Below are positions 47,116 through 60,300 of a DNA stretch of 64,000 nt, piece after piece (position 1 is the stretch's first letter; the number at the start of each line of letters is the position of its first letter). The notes below the pieces were generated by a model, which searched no databases, was not told the DNA's origin, and saw only the letters and a list, made by a program, of their open reading frames with translations. The position numbers were made by a program, and so were the translations under genes. Source of the stretch: Hyperoodon ampullatus. Lineage: Eukaryota > Chordata > Mammalia > Artiodactyla > Ziphiidae. The stretch lies in assembly GCA_949752795.1 (NCBI GenBank), contig OX457063.1, positions 68,533,783 through 68,597,782 of the forward strand, in the 5' to 3' direction.

Positions 47116-48172
47116 GATAGATTTCATACATGGCAGTTTGGCTACTTCTGGCTGGCAGGATAAGAATATTGATTTAATTTCTATTGCCATTATTTAGATT
47201 TTATTTTATAAAATGGGTTCCCCTGGTTCCATTTATATCTTACCATTGCTCAAATACACATATACTAGGAGATACTAGTATTTTTTACGTACGCCTTTTT
47301 CTCCCAAACTCTTAAAACATTGTTTTGTGTTTGCCATGGATATTAAGGGACCTGATGTGTGAAGGAAAGGCATCTGGCACTAATTGGTTAAATCACACCT
47401 GTAAAACAATTGGGGCTTTGGGGAGTTTGCTTTCTGTGTTGTTGAGTAATGGATCGCTTTCAATATAAACACTACCTCCTGTGGATAGACTTGACTAATG
47501 TGCACTTAGAAAAGGACTGAGAGAAGCCAAATCAGTCATTTATTAGCCCTGTAATATTTTTGTTTTCATCACTTGATAAACTCTAAGAGAGCTTAGTTTT
47601 ACATTCAGAAAGTATTTATATTTGATAAGTCAAATGATTTAAGTTGAAACTTCACAGAAGTACCTGTTCATTCCTCAATTGACTGTACTAGTAGATGGGA
47701 AATAAGGGTGCAGTCAGTTTTGTTTGTGTAATGCTTTATACAACGTTTGAAGCAGGTAGACCTATACTAAAATTGTATTTTCAGGTTCATTATGACTGAG
47801 TGGAGGGAGGGAGAATCTGTGTCTGATCCACAGTAAAACTTTCATAATCTGTTGAGAGTTGACTGTTATCACTTGCCAATTGAAACTGGACATTGAAACA
47901 TTTTTAAAGAAATGCACTTTAATCTGAAATAAAACTAAAAAAATAAATTCTGGTACTTGTTGTTCTTTGGTTTTTGTTTTTTTTAATTTTTGTGTTTCAG
48001 TGAGGCCTCCTGAAATGAATGAGAATAACATAATCCAGATACCAGCCTAAAAGTGAGCATTGTATTCCTCCACGAGCACATGAACCATTCATATTCTTCC
48101 CCTCTTTATGGCCTGTTTTTAACCATAGAGGATCTCTATTTTATTCATGGTCTTATGGGTTCCACACACTTC
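47116..48172. other. Intergenic sequence, nothing recognised
   Basis: AT-rich, with no convincing frame or repeat before the L1 at 48184. Confidence 0.6.
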
Positions 48173-48491
48173 TAAATCCATACGTTTTTTTTAAAAAATT
48201 GAAGTATAGTTGATTTACAATATTGTGCTAGTTTCAGGTATACAGCAAAGTGGTTCAGTTATATATATGTTTTTCAGGTTATTTCCATTATAGGTTATTA
48301 CAAGATATTGAATATTATTCCGTGTTACACAGTAAATCCTTGTTACGTATCTATTTTATGTATAGTAGAGTTTATCTCTTAATCCATACTTCTCATTTAT
48401 CCCTCTTCCTCCCTCCCTGTCCCCTTTGTTAACCATAAGTTTGTTTTCTATGCCTATGAGTCTCTTTCTGCTTTGTATAAAGATTCATTTG

Positions 48492-48708
48492 GGGGCTTCC
48501 CTGGTGGCGCAGTGGTTGAGAGTCTGCCTGCCGATGCAGGGGACATGGGTTCGTGCCCCGGTCCAGGAAGATCCCACATGCCACGGAGCGGCTGGGCCCG
48601 TGAGCCATGGCTGCTGAGCCTGTGCGTCCGGAGCCTGTGCTCTGCAACGGGAGAGGCCACAGCAGTGAAAGGCCTGCATACCGCAAAAAAAAAAAAAAAA
48701 AAAAAAAA
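48492..48708 (+). repeat. CHR-type tRNA SINE nested in L1
   Basis: Sense copy, target duplication AAAGATTCATTTG at 48479-48491 and 48709-48721, tail of about 27 A. Interrupts an antisense L1. Confidence 0.94.
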
Positions 48709-48867
48709 AAAGATTCATTTGTACTATTTTATAGATTGTGCATATGTGATATCATATAATACTTGTCTTTCTGTCTCTGTATGATATTTTCTGCATCCAT
48801 CCATGTTGCAAAGGGCAATATTTAGTTCTTTTTTATGGCTAATACTCCATTGTGTGTGAGAGATCTT

Positions 48868-48888
48868 TTATATATATATATATATATG
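48868..48888. repeat. (TA)n microsatellite
   Basis: About ten TA units inside the antisense L1. Confidence 0.9.
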
Positions 48889-49589
48889 TCACATCTTAAA
48901 CTAATCATCTGTTGATGGGCATTTGGGTTGTTTCTGTCTTGGGTATTGTAAATAGCGTTGCTGTGAATGTTGGGGTGCATGTATCTTTTCTAATTAGAGT
49001 TTTTGTCTTTTCCAGATATATGCCCAGGAGTGGGATTGCTGGATCATACGGTAGTTCTATTTTAGTTTCTTGGAACCTCCATACTGTTCTCCATAGTGGC
49101 TGCACCAGTTTACATTCCCACCAACATTTCTGCACACCATCTCCAGCATTTATTATTTGCAGACTTTTTGATGATGGCCATTCTGACCAGAGTGAGGTGG
49201 TACCTCATTGTAGTTTTGATTTGCATTTCTCTAATAATTAGCAGTTTTGAGCATCTTTTCATTCGCCTGTTGACCATCTGTATGTCTTCTTTGGAGAAAT
49301 TTCCATTTAGATCTTCTGCCTGTTTTTTGATTGGGTGGTTTGGTTTTTTGGTATTGAGTTGTGTGAGCTGTTGGTATATTTTGGAAAGTAACCCCTTGTT
49401 GGTTGCATCATTTGCAGATACTTTCTCCCATTCCGAGGTTGTCTTCGTTCTGTTCATGGTTTGCTGTGCAAAAGCTTAAAGTTTGATTAGGTCCCATTTG
49501 TTTATTTTTGCTTTTATTTCTTTGCCTTAGGAGACTGTAAATCCATACTTTTAAAGTAAGGGAAAAAAAACCCAAAATACTTAGTGATG

Positions 49590-50130
49590 TTGAAAAATAC
49601 TGTATTAGTTTACTATGGCTGCTGTTAACAGCCACAAGCTGAGTGGCTTAAATAACAGAAATTTATTGTTTTGGTTCTGGGGGCTAGAAGTCTGAGATAA
49701 CTTTGTCAGCAAGTGTTGGTCCCTTCTAAGGGCTGTGAGGAAGGCTGTTCCATCCCTCTCCCCTAGCTTCTGTGGTTTGCTGGCAATTTTTGGCTTTCCT
49801 GGCATGTAGAAGCATCACCCCAGTCTCTGCCTTCATTTTCTTTTTTTTTTTTTTTGCGGTACGCGGGCCTCTCACTGCTGTGGCCTCTCCCGTTCCGGAG
49901 CACAGGCTCCGGACGCACAGGCCCAGCGGCCATGGCTCACAAGCCCAGTCGCTCCGTGGCATGTGGGATCTTCCCAGACCGGGGCATGAACCTGTGTCCC
50001 CTGCATCGGCAGGCGGACTCTCAACCACTGCGCCACCAGGGAAGCCCCTCTGCCTTCATTTTCATGTGTACTCTTTGCTCTTGAGTCTCAGACACACATT
50101 AAGAAGCTTTAGGACAGCAGTATTACTACA
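49590..50130 (-). mobile_element. MaLR-like LTR split by a SINE
   Basis: Antisense: TGTATTAGTTTACTATGGCT, CAGAAATTTATTGTTTTGG, CTTCTGTGGTTTGCTGGCAA, then the SINE, then the continuation after 50063. Confidence 0.7.
49841..50047 (-). repeat. CHR-type tRNA SINE nested in MaLR LTR
   Basis: Antisense copy, target duplication CTCTGCCTTCATTTTC at 49825-49840 and 50048-50063. Confidence 0.94.
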
Positions 50131-50283
50131 GCTCTGAAGTAATGTGGACAGATCTTTTGCTTTTTAGAAAGGATACGCTATAAACTTAAGCACAAGCCAT
50201 TATTGGTTGGCACTCCACCCTTTGCCCATGCCTTTGCCACAAACTGCCAGCCCACTGGATACAGACGGGGAAGATCCCCTTTG

Positions 50284-50346
50284 GGATCCCACAGCTCCCA
50301 CAGCTGTTGGATCCCACAGCTCCCACAGCTGTTGGATCCCACAGCT
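50284..50346. repeat. 25-bp minisatellite, about 2.5 copies
   Basis: Unit GGATCCCACAGCTCCCACAG plus CTGTT starts at 50284, 50309 and 50334; copies are identical. It lies 250 bp beyond the inferred NEB transcript end. A further ATCCC seed lies just before it. Confidence 0.95.
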
Positions 50347-50436
50347 ATTTCTAAAGCATTATAAGCCAAGCCATAAGGAAAGCTTGCTGAACACAAGTAT
50401 GGATAGAGTTTTGAGAAAGTCTACACTTGTGCCTTT

Positions 50437-50490
50437 TTTTTTTTTAATTGAAGTATAGTTGATCTACAATGTTGTGTCTGGTGCATTTAA
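50437..50490 (-). mobile_element. L1 3'-end fragment
   Basis: Short antisense piece: TAATTGAAGTATAGTTGATC, TACAATGTTGTGTCTGG. Confidence 0.65.
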
Positions 50491-50609
50491 CAGTACTTTT
50501 TTTTAAGTTTAGTTTTTTTAGTGAAGTCTAGTTTCAGGGGTTTGCTTTTGTTGAAGTTTTTATTTGTAGATCTTTAAAAATAAATAATGCTCATTCCATC
50601 AGTGGTGTT

Positions 50610-51204
50610 TGTTGCAGAATTGCAGATTTTATTAGTTACTAGCTTAACACCAGTTTATATTGACTATCAGCTTTATAACTTCAGAACTGGATTAGAAATA
50701 AGAGTGTCAGCAAGGAAAAGGTGAATATCTCTGCCATTTTTTAAAAAGTGTGTTTAACATGTTTAGAACTCTTGATTTAGAAAAGAAATACTGTTAAACA
50801 TTTTCATAATGGAGAAAGATTCTAGGTTGATGCAACAGTAATACAACAACAATGCAGAAACTTTAAAAATGTCTATTCTGAAATTAAATGTTTTAAAACC
50901 CAAAGGAAAATTTAATAATGGCAATTAAAAGACCTATGGGTTTAATGTTGTCTCAAGTTTTATGTGCAAGTCCAGAAGATAGAAGTCTAGTTTAATAATT
51001 GGACAGATTAGTTGTACTAACCTTTGTTTCACTGGTGAATATTGGGGTACATATAGAAACAAGTTAAGGGATGGTACAACCATGAATCATACTGACACAA
51101 AAAGCACTACGCAGCTTCAGAACTCGGGGAATAGTGGAGAGTCTAAACAAATGCTGACGGCAAGATTTGTAGGTGCTGTAGACAGGTGCAGTGCTTTGAA
51201 GTTC
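50610..51204 (-). other. NEB: NEB 3' UTR (end inferred)
   Basis: Sequence after the NEB stop, about 595 nt, free of recognised repeats, ending downstream of a minus-strand AATAAA at 50628-50633. The cleavage point near 50610 is inferred. Confidence 0.7.
50628..50633 (-). terminator. NEB poly(A) signal AATAAA
   Basis: Plus-strand TTTATT at 50628-50633 reads AATAAA on the NEB strand, about 570 nt after the stop codon; a GT-rich plus-strand segment lies just beyond (minus-strand CA-rich), so the downstream element is not obvious. Confidence 0.6.
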
Positions 51205-51378
51205 CTAAATAGCTTCAACATAATTGGCTGGGAGCATGCCCGTCCTGCCAGTCCTCTGCACGGTGCCATACATCCAACCTTCATCAACAGTTTGAACGTT
51301 TACAATGGCATCTCCATCTTTGAAGGACACCTCATCTGCATCTGCAGCCATATAGTCATACATGGCACGGAAGATTTT
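51205..51378 (-). CDS. NEB: NEB terminal exon: SH3 domain and stop
   Basis: 174 bp: 57 residues plus TAG (51205-51207), phase 0 after acceptor ACCAATAG. Carries SH3 hallmarks: AMYDY (ALYDY motif), acidic [20 protein letters not shown] with the binding-pocket Trp, and [11 protein letters not shown] at the C-terminus. It binds Pro-rich Z-disc partners in the family. Confidence 0.98.
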   Translation of the reverse strand, partial: KIFRAMYDYMAADADEVSFKDGDAIVNVQTVDEGWMYGTVQRTGRTGMLPANYVEAI

Positions 51379-54300
51379 CTATTGGTAAAGACGAAAAAGG
51401 GAAATATATATTAGATTTGCAACAATTAACCCGAACACCTAATTTTAGTTTCCACCAACTTAACTTGCACAAAACAGAATGTGCAACTACCTACCACCAA
51501 AACTAAAAGACAACTCACAAACTAGGAGAAAGTATTTGCTAATCATATATCTAATAAGGGATCACTATCCAGACTATATTAAAAAAAAAACTCCTATAAT
51601 TCAATACTGAAAAGGGACAGGGGCAAAGGATATGAATTCTCCAAAGGAGATGATAAACCAAGAGCCAATAAGCATGTGAAAAGATGCTCGACATCGTTAG
51701 TCATCAGGAAAATGCAAAACTACAATGAAATACCCCTTCACACACACTGGAATGGTGATAATCGAAAAGGTAGAATTGGGGAGGATATGGAAAGATTTGA
51801 ATCTATAAATCGTTGGTGGGAAAGGAAAATGGTGCAGACACTTTGGAAAACAGTTTTGGAAGTTCTTCCCATTTTAAAAGTTACCATGTGACCTCGCAAT
51901 TCTACTCCTAGGTATATACACAAGAGGAATGAACATAAGTCCACATAGTAACTTGTACACCCATATTTATAATGGCATTATTTGTAACAGCCAAAAAGTG
52001 GAACTAGCCCAAATGCCCACCAACTGATGAACGAATAAAGAAAAGGTATTCCCATACAATTAAATATTTGCTAATAGAAAGGGATGAAGTACTGATATAT
52101 GATACACCATGGATAACCTCAAAACATTAAGAAGCCAGTCACAGAAGACCACATATTGTGTGATTTCACTTATATGAAATATCTATTCCAAATAGGCAAA
52201 TATATACAGAAAGTACGTTAGTGGATGTACTAATCTAGTGTTTTGGAGAAAATTGAAAAATCATAGCAATATTGCATGTTTTTCTCACTTGGGGAATTTG
52301 GGAGTATACCAGTAGTAAAAGTTTCTGGAAAGCTAACCTCCACAATGTTTTTTTTTTTAAAAAGAATTGTAGCATGGTGGGAAAGGAAACTGGGGCATTA
52401 CTAATCAACAGGCATAAAGTTTCAGTTAAGCAAGATGAATAAACCCTAGAGATCTGTTCTAGAGATCTCTAGGGATCTGTATATAACCTTGAATCTATAG
52501 TAAACAATAATGTATTAAACACTTAAAAATACAAGCGTAGGTTGATCTCGTGTTCTCACAACAATGAAATAAGGTTTTTAAAAATTGTAACAATTTAGAG
52601 AGAAAAATAAAATTTGAAAGTGCCCAAATTTTCTTCATAGGAGCAGTCACTGGTTAGTAATTTGGTATGAGACCTACATATTTTTCCCTAGCATTCTGAA
52701 ATATACACAACATATATTCACATTCAAGGATAGGTTCCCCCCTGCCCCACATAAGTGGAATACTACTATAAATAGTATTCTCACTTGTTCCTTCCATTTA
52801 ATATAGCTTGGAAGTCTTTCCATATAAATATAGATTGATCACATTCTTTTTTACTGCTGTAGAAAATTCCATATTTTAGTACTATCGCAAATTATTTAGC
52901 CATTTCTATATTTCTGGACATTTAATTGTCACCATGTTTTCATCCACTAAGCCTATAGTGTTTGTCTTTGGGCAGATATTTCAAAAGAAAGCTTTTAAAA
53001 AAAGTATTTGGTCAAAGGCATGTGCCTTAAGATTTTTTAAAAAGTTCACTACTATAATGTTCTTATATGATACTTTATTGTTGCATATTTCTGGTTAGTA
53101 GTCAAATGGTGAACATGTTTTTTTGGTTGGCCATTTTTTAAAATTTTGCTGTAAATTGTCTTCATATGCTTCCAGGTTTTATTTTGAAGGGAAGGGGGAT
53201 AATATGTCAATGAACTTTGGATACTTTATGCATTTTTAGATATTAATCTTTTTGTTGAGTATAATATTTTTTCCCAGTTGGACATTTCTTTTTGCTATAA
53301 AAACATTTAACCTTTGATGGTCAAATCTGTCAGTCTTTTCCTTTACATATCTAGATTTTGGAACCTGCTGAGGAAGGCTTTCACCATTTCCAATTGTAAA
53401 AGTAGTCTCTATTTTTCTGTAGTATTTTAGTTTTCCTTTTTTTTTTTTTTTTTCCCTCTGCTGATTTGTAATTCTTTTAGGGTCCATTTTCGGACTTCCA
53501 TCTTTTTTTTTTTTTTTTTTTTGCGGTACGCGGGCCTCACTGTTGTGGCCTCTCCCGTTGCAGAGCACAAGCTCTGGACGCGCTGGCTCAGCGGCCATGG
53601 CTCACGGGCCCAGCCACTCCGCGGCATGTGGGATCTTCCCGGACCGGGGCACGAACCCGTGTCCCCTGCATCGGCAGGTGGACTCGCAACCACTGCACCA
53701 CCAGGAAGCCCATGGACTTCATCTATTTTTAAATCTATTCTCATGCTAAATTCATATTTAATTATAATAGCTTTATAGCATATTTTGCTCTTACATGGTT
53801 AAGTCCTTTCCTATTAACATTTTCAAAATTTGCTTATTCTTGCATCTTTACTCTTTCAAATAAATTATAGGATTAATGTATAAAAATTTTTTAAATTTTA
53901 CTAGGATTTGATTGGAATTGCCTTGAATTTATGGACTTCTGGAGAAATGACTTCAAGATTCCCTTCCTGAACTATAATGGGTCTCAATACTTAACTTAAA
54001 TCTTTATGTCATTTAGTAAAGATAGTTTTCTACATACAAATATTGTTCATTTCAATCCTAAAGAATTATGTTTTTGTAATACTATGAATGAGATCCAGGG
54101 TTTTCAACTAAGAGTTTTAAAGTAGTCTGGTGAATTGTGAACATGATTTGACTTATTTCTTCAATGTATATTAATAGGGGATATCTAAGATATGACCAGA
54201 TTACATGTGTGACGTGCATACGCATATATTTGGGTTGGCCAAGAAGTTCGTTCGGGTTTTTCTGTAAGATGATAGGGAAAAATCCGAACGAACTCTTTGG

Positions 54301-57300
54301 CCAGCCCAGTATATTCTGGAAGAATGATTCCAAGCCACAGATGTTTTGCTTTAAGATAGTGGGTGGGTCTAATGAGACCAAAATGATGACTTTGCTTTAG
54401 GCTTTTTTTTTGGTGTGTTTGTTTTCAATCACTGAATAATGCTTTTTAATTAATGTGAGTTGCTAATGAAGGTTTTCTGATAATTTATTACTGTTAGCAT
54501 GAGATGTGTAGTAAAAGAGCATTATGTAAAATAGAAGGTTCGGTTAATAAAAAAAAAAAAAAAGACCAGAATACCTATAATCATTATTGCACATATCAAA
54601 AAGTGAGAATGACTTGAGTAAGTTATTGTTACTTACTCCAGCAGTAGATGGATGGGATGGGATGGAGGATACCGTTGTCTGCTGGGTAGCAACTGAAGAT
54701 GATCGTTGCTGTGGGAGCTCTGTGGTTTTTGCATGTTTGTAAGCTGAAAAGAGGGAGAAAATGGTTTATTAGGAGAAAATGTGACTGGACCTCATTTAAT
54801 CTGTGATTAGCAACTGAGCAGCACTGTCTTTTCCCCTAATTTAAAAAGAATGATTTCCAAGAAAGGAGGAATGAAAATGAAATAGCTAACTGCGTGTACC
54901 TCTCCACAATTCTCGTCCTCTCATTAGAAGAAAGGATCCAGATGTTTTTGTTGTGTTTTTACTCAAAGCATCTCTTAACAGTAACCTCCAGGGAGCTAGC
55001 TGGCCGGCCATGGCTGTCAAGGCCAGGGCCATCCACTTGTACCTGGTGAGGTTGCAGAGAAGAAGACGCCTCCGTCGCTGTAGGTGGAGAGGTGGGCACC
55101 CTCTGAATGCTCGGACTTCTCCTCGCCGCCGCTGACGCTCAGCGCACTGGCAGATCGAGACTGCTCCCGGCTCCGCCGCTGAGCTTGTGCTGGGGAGGTA
55201 AGATCCATTGGAGAGGGAGCAGAGGTGAAACTTTTTATAGCAGCAATGCCTAATGGTAATTGACTCTCAGTTGGCTTTTGTTTGTTGTCATGCATGCAGG
55301 GTTTTAAGTAGATTTCTGTGGATTAAACCCTCAAAAACTCTTATACATTTTCTAGATGACAGTTTAATCACCGAAGGTCCCCTATCCGTTAAGTGGTACA
55401 GCCAGGCTTCCAATCCCGGAGTCTGTCCCTGACTACTACTCCTTCCCTCTATCCTGCTTATTTTCCAGGCTCACTAAAATGAACAGATAGTAATGTACAC
55501 AAATTCCACCTTTCAACTTCTACAGAAAGTGCTCCCTAACTTCCAAATTTATTTAGATACACTTTCTCTGTGTTTCCGCAATCTGTGTGCAGACCTTTAA
55601 AATTGTTCATGTCAGGGTTTAACCACTGATTTACTGGTCTCTCTTCTTCAGTGGACTAGAGTATAAATCCTTTGAGACTTATAAGCACTACATATTTTAC
55701 TTTTAACATGAATAGAAGACATAAAGCCATGTGGCCTGTTTTGTTGAGTGGCTAATCTTCCTTGACCTAAGAGAGTTCAGAAAGTTGTTAAAGGGCAAAT
55801 CCATTCTCTTCCCTTTGCTTATATATTTCTTTTTTTTTTTTTCCATTATTTCTCCAACAGAAAGATGTACTACCTTTTTTTCTTTAGGAAAATAATAATA
55901 ATAATAATAATAGGGACTGAAGGGGACTTACCCTTAGGCAGTGAAACAATCTTTCCTAACTTTAACTTGTCTAGAAAATGAGCTTGGCTCACTAGTCAAG
56001 GAGGTGTTCTTATGCTGAATGGGTAACTCAGGAAATTGAAAGCCCTGGAGGAGACGAACTTCTGAGCCTAAAAGCCACTGGCGCTAGCCCACTAAATGGT
56101 GATGTTTACGTTGTAAGCCTTTTGTGGCATCACATACCATTAATCATGTGTAAGCTTCGGGACTGAATGTTGTCTTCTGCTGGATCATAGTCAAAAACTG
56201 AGCCAGGATTTGTACGCCAGACACGTAAACCTGAAAGTGAGATTCAGGATCAGCACAGATGTTCCTGGACGCTTACGATAACTTGGGGACCAAGGCATGA
56301 ACCTAAACAACCACAGGCGGATTGAAGAACACTCATTGAGCTTAGTTCTAGGAGGGGAACAAAGCATAAAGTAGATTTCAGCTTTGCAAACAGTGAAATG
56401 ATAGGGGTTTTCTTTCACATGTAATGAAAACACAGATTGAGGTCCTCTGGCCTTTGCTTTGGTCTAGATAATGTCACTTGTGTTCTACCTTCCTTAACTT
56501 AACGTTGATTTTTCTCCCCAGGCCCCAGTTACCTGTAATAGTTTCCTGATCCTGGTCATTCCGTTTTTGTTCCATTTCTACCACTTTTCTCTGAATACCT
56601 CGGTAGTTAATGTCACTGAAGTCCTGTGTGTTCTTCTTTACTCGTTCAGTGATGGGGTCTGTCACCACTGGTGTGAAGCAACCCTTGTGTTTCTCGAAGT
56701 CTTCATGATATTTCACCTGAAATTTCATGAATTCACTTGGTGAAAATAGGATGGTGTGATCATTTCCTTTTCTACGTGTTCCAACAGGCCGCCCACCCAA
56801 CCTGAGGAATTGCTGACTCACCGTTGAGATGTGGCGTTGGGTCTCCCTCACCCGTCTCATCTCTGGCGTGTCCAAGACATAGGCAGCTTTGCCTTGTATT
56901 TGTTTCCGGAAGCTATCAGAATAAAGCACCTGACAGAGGAGAGACCATGAATGAGGACAGGTTGTGGTACCGTCCTAATTCTGAAGCCTCACAACCTTTC
57001 CAACAGATGGAGGTGAAAGGAGCTGGGGAGGGAAGCTTGAGTCACCTGAAAAGCCCCAGCTAGCCCGTGACTGACAGAGGAACAGTTAGCATGAGGGTGG
57101 ACAGGCAGGGCTTGAAGGAGACAAAGGATTTCTTTTGAGTTTGAGGAGACAGGGCAAAGTATAATTTTGAAAGGAAGGGGAAAAAGTGATCTCTTGAATT
57201 TGCTGGGAATTGTAGCACCAGCACATTGGATGATATTTGGAGCTAAACGTGATATGGACGTTTGAAAGAACTATCCTTTAAAACAAGTGATCATTTTTTG

Positions 57301-60300
57301 AAGGATTATGTCCAGATCTCATAAACCAATATGCTAATTCAGAAATCAAAGTCTCAGAAATGAAAACCCAAAATATCAAAGTCAGAAGGCATCCATTTCA
57401 GAGTATATTACCTGTTTCATAAAGTATCTTAACAAAGTATTGCTGAAGATTGAGGATGTTAGGAAGTCAATTTGTTACACTTGGTTACATAAGACTACCT
57501 CAGAGTAAAGTAAAAGGGAAGAGGAAACGCTGGCAATTAACTTGTTATGTCTTAGTACAATCATTTGGAATTTAAAAGCGCAGTTATGTTAATTTTAGTG
57601 TGAATTTTCAGTTGAATAAAAAAAATGCACATTTTTATGGTGTTAAAATGTTATATTCCAAGATGTTGCATTTCTCTCTCTCTCTTCGTTTTAGTGTGTT
57701 TTTCAGTTGAACGAGAAAGACACTTTTTTATGATGTTAAAATGTTATTTTCCAAGTTGTTGCACTACTCCTTCTTTAGTCCTAGAAAATACCGAGCTAAT
57801 GTTTTCTTGGTTGCGCTTAGCTCTCTCCATCTCTGGAGTGACCGGTGTCGGAGTTGCTTTTCTCATATTCTCTTTGTACAATACCTAGAGGGGCCAAGAG
57901 AGCATCCAGATATCAGAGAGCAGAAACCCAGTTCTGAAAACCATCATCGAGCTGTTGTTATGGCTCAGTTATGTCACACTCTATAAAAACACCTCAAGAA
58001 GAGAAAGCCATTAAAATGTTATTGTAGAAAGCAAAAAGTGAAGAAAGAAGTAAATCAGGTGAGCCGGTGGGGTTGGTATGTCATTTTTAAGTAGGTAAAG
58101 AAGAATTTTAAAAGATAAAAGTTTTGGGAAAACTGTGAGATAAATTAGTGGTATAACCATGTTTGCCAGGCTTGTTAAAAGTGTCACCATTTCTTTTTTC
58201 CTCTATCAAATACCGAGCTAAAGTTTTCTTGATTGCGTTTGACTCTTTCCATCTCGGGAGTAAAGAGTGCGGGGGTGGCTTTTCCCAGGTTCTCTTTGTA
58301 TAACACCTGTGAGATACAAAGGTGGACCTGAAAGTCACTAGGAGGCAGTATTCAGGCTATTCAGTATAATGCAATTTGGGGGAGAAAACTCCAGGTTTAA
58401 TCTATTACTATTAGTGAGTACAACTCTAGAAGAAAGCTTAAAAAACAGTTAATGGCAACAGTAAATGTATATCATTTAGGGGAGATTCTAAAAAGCTGGC
58501 ATTTTGTTTGTTTTAACCTGGGATGGAGTTAGGAGCAGGTCAAACGGCACGGGTTACTTTGCAAAATTAAAAGCACTTTCATTTCTCAAGACAATACCGA
58601 GCTAATGTTCTCTTGATTGCGTTTGACTCTCTGCATCTCTGGAGTGACAAGGGTTGGGGTGCCTTTCCCCACATTTTCTTTGTACAAAACCTACATGAGT
58701 CCAATGGATCCAAAAAGCCAAAAAGAAAAAAAGAATTACAGTTACCAAAAGATTAAACAGAACAGATCATTTGTTAGGAGGCTCAGGGTGCTAAACCATT
58801 TGGGCAATAAGGTTAGATGGAAAGAAATACATTTCCAAAACAAGTTGATGTAGTTACAGCAAGACACACATTTCTAGGTTAGGACCCTGCCCTGAAATCC
58901 TTACAGCCTGCAAGACAGAACTGCAGTTTTTGTGCCTAGTTCCGGGATGTGGGGCAGGGCTGGGAAACTGTCTTCACTCTCCCACTAATCTACGCATGTC
59001 AAGCTCCTGACAGGTCAACTCACAGGACTTAGGGGCATGCGCTTGAATAACACTGAGAAGGTGGAGGCTGCTTCCTAAATAGCATAGGGAGACTGGACCC
59101 TTTTGCCACACTTGAACTCACATAGACACATCAGGAAAAAGTATCCTTGCTATCATCTGTGCTCTGCCTCTTGCTTTAGTTCAGTACATCATCATACGTA
59201 GTAAGGAAAAATGTTTTCAGCAATTAGATCACTATCATGGTAAGTCAATAGGAAACATCGTGATAAATTCCCAGCCTCGCTGTCACCACAGTGTCATTCT
59301 TGGGGTCACAGGAGGTTCAAGATATGGCATTCAAGAGGAAGAATTCTGTCAAAGAAGTGGTTCTCAAAGTTGAGGTCCCTGGATAGCAAGGTCAGCATCA
59401 CCTGAGACCTTGCTGGAAATGCAAACTTTCTGGCCCACGCCAGATCTACAGAATGACAGAGGGTGGGCTTCCTGGTGATTCTGATGCACACTAGTCTCAG
59501 GAGTCCTGCGTTCCAGTATCCGAGAAACCTGCAGGCAGTGTAGATGCGGCAGGCCGCTGGCGCTTCACTGCGTACGCTAATATCCCCACACAAACCCCAA
59601 TCCCCCGGCAATCTATAAACGTATAAAATATCACAGAGCGCAGGCTTGCAGAAAACGGCTTACTAAAATTAGCAGCCGAAGACCATGATAAATACAGAAG
59701 AACAAAGAGAACTGAAATTGGTAAAACAAAAAACAGTTCGAGTGACACTTTCATTTTTAAGTAAATTGACATTCATTTGCCAAAACCACTACTGGATCTT
59801 AATTTATGTCGTTATCCCTGAAGGAGAGGATTAGGGGTTATTTTTCCCCAAGGTCTCTTTGTCCAAATCTGGCAGGGTAAATTAGAACCTAAAGTCAGGT
59901 GCAAAAACAACAAAATCACAACTCTAATGTCTAGAAAGAGCCCTGTCACACCTACTACTGCACTCCCCAAATTTTACAAGTATGTAAAACAGAGACCTTA
60001 GGGGTAATGGATAGAGAGTAAGTTTGGGGAGAGAGGAGCCAAAGGATGATTTATTGGAAAATCTGTTACTTTCTGACATTAGAACTTTAAAATATGGATT
60101 AAAGCAACCTTGTTATTATGGGGTTAAGTCTAGGAGTAGCTCTACAGGAAAGAAGGATAAATGTGATTAAGAAATTCACAAAATTTCAGTTGTCTTTTAA
60201 AAGTAGGATTAATATGCATTATTTTAAATCATTAAAGAAGTAGTTTCTTTTTTTTTCTTGCCAAAGTACCGAGCTAATGTTTTCTTGATTGTGTTTGACT

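Larger units (their letters stand above)
48184..49537 (-). mobile_element. Truncated L1 with ORF2 remnant, split by a SINE
   Basis: Antisense L1 with target duplication TAAATCCATAC (48173-48183 and 49538-49548). On the minus strand short open pieces read as the C-terminal part of L1 ORF2 ([27 protein letters not shown]); no complete reverse transcriptase or endonuclease. The SINE at 48492 inserted later. Confidence 0.88.

Noticed and set aside
48905..49457. Minus-strand frames resembling reverse transcriptase ORF2
   Set aside because: They are fragments of a truncated L1 without endonuclease or intact catalytic domain; kept only as part of the L1 entry.
50178..50458. Open frames of 72-83 codons over the 25-bp minisatellite
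   Set aside because: They owe their length to the repeated unit and have no start context or conservation that can be judged.
55017..55295. 92-codon minus-strand frame with its own ATG over the NEB Ser-rich exon
   Set aside because: The outer parts are intron; acceptor ACCTCCCCAG and donor GTACAA and the phases limit the exon to 55043-55189.
56717..56821. Continuous frame joining two NEB exons through the 105-bp intron
   Set aside because: The intron lacks nebulin repeat text and has good splice sites; the spliced STVKYHEDF junction matches the family.
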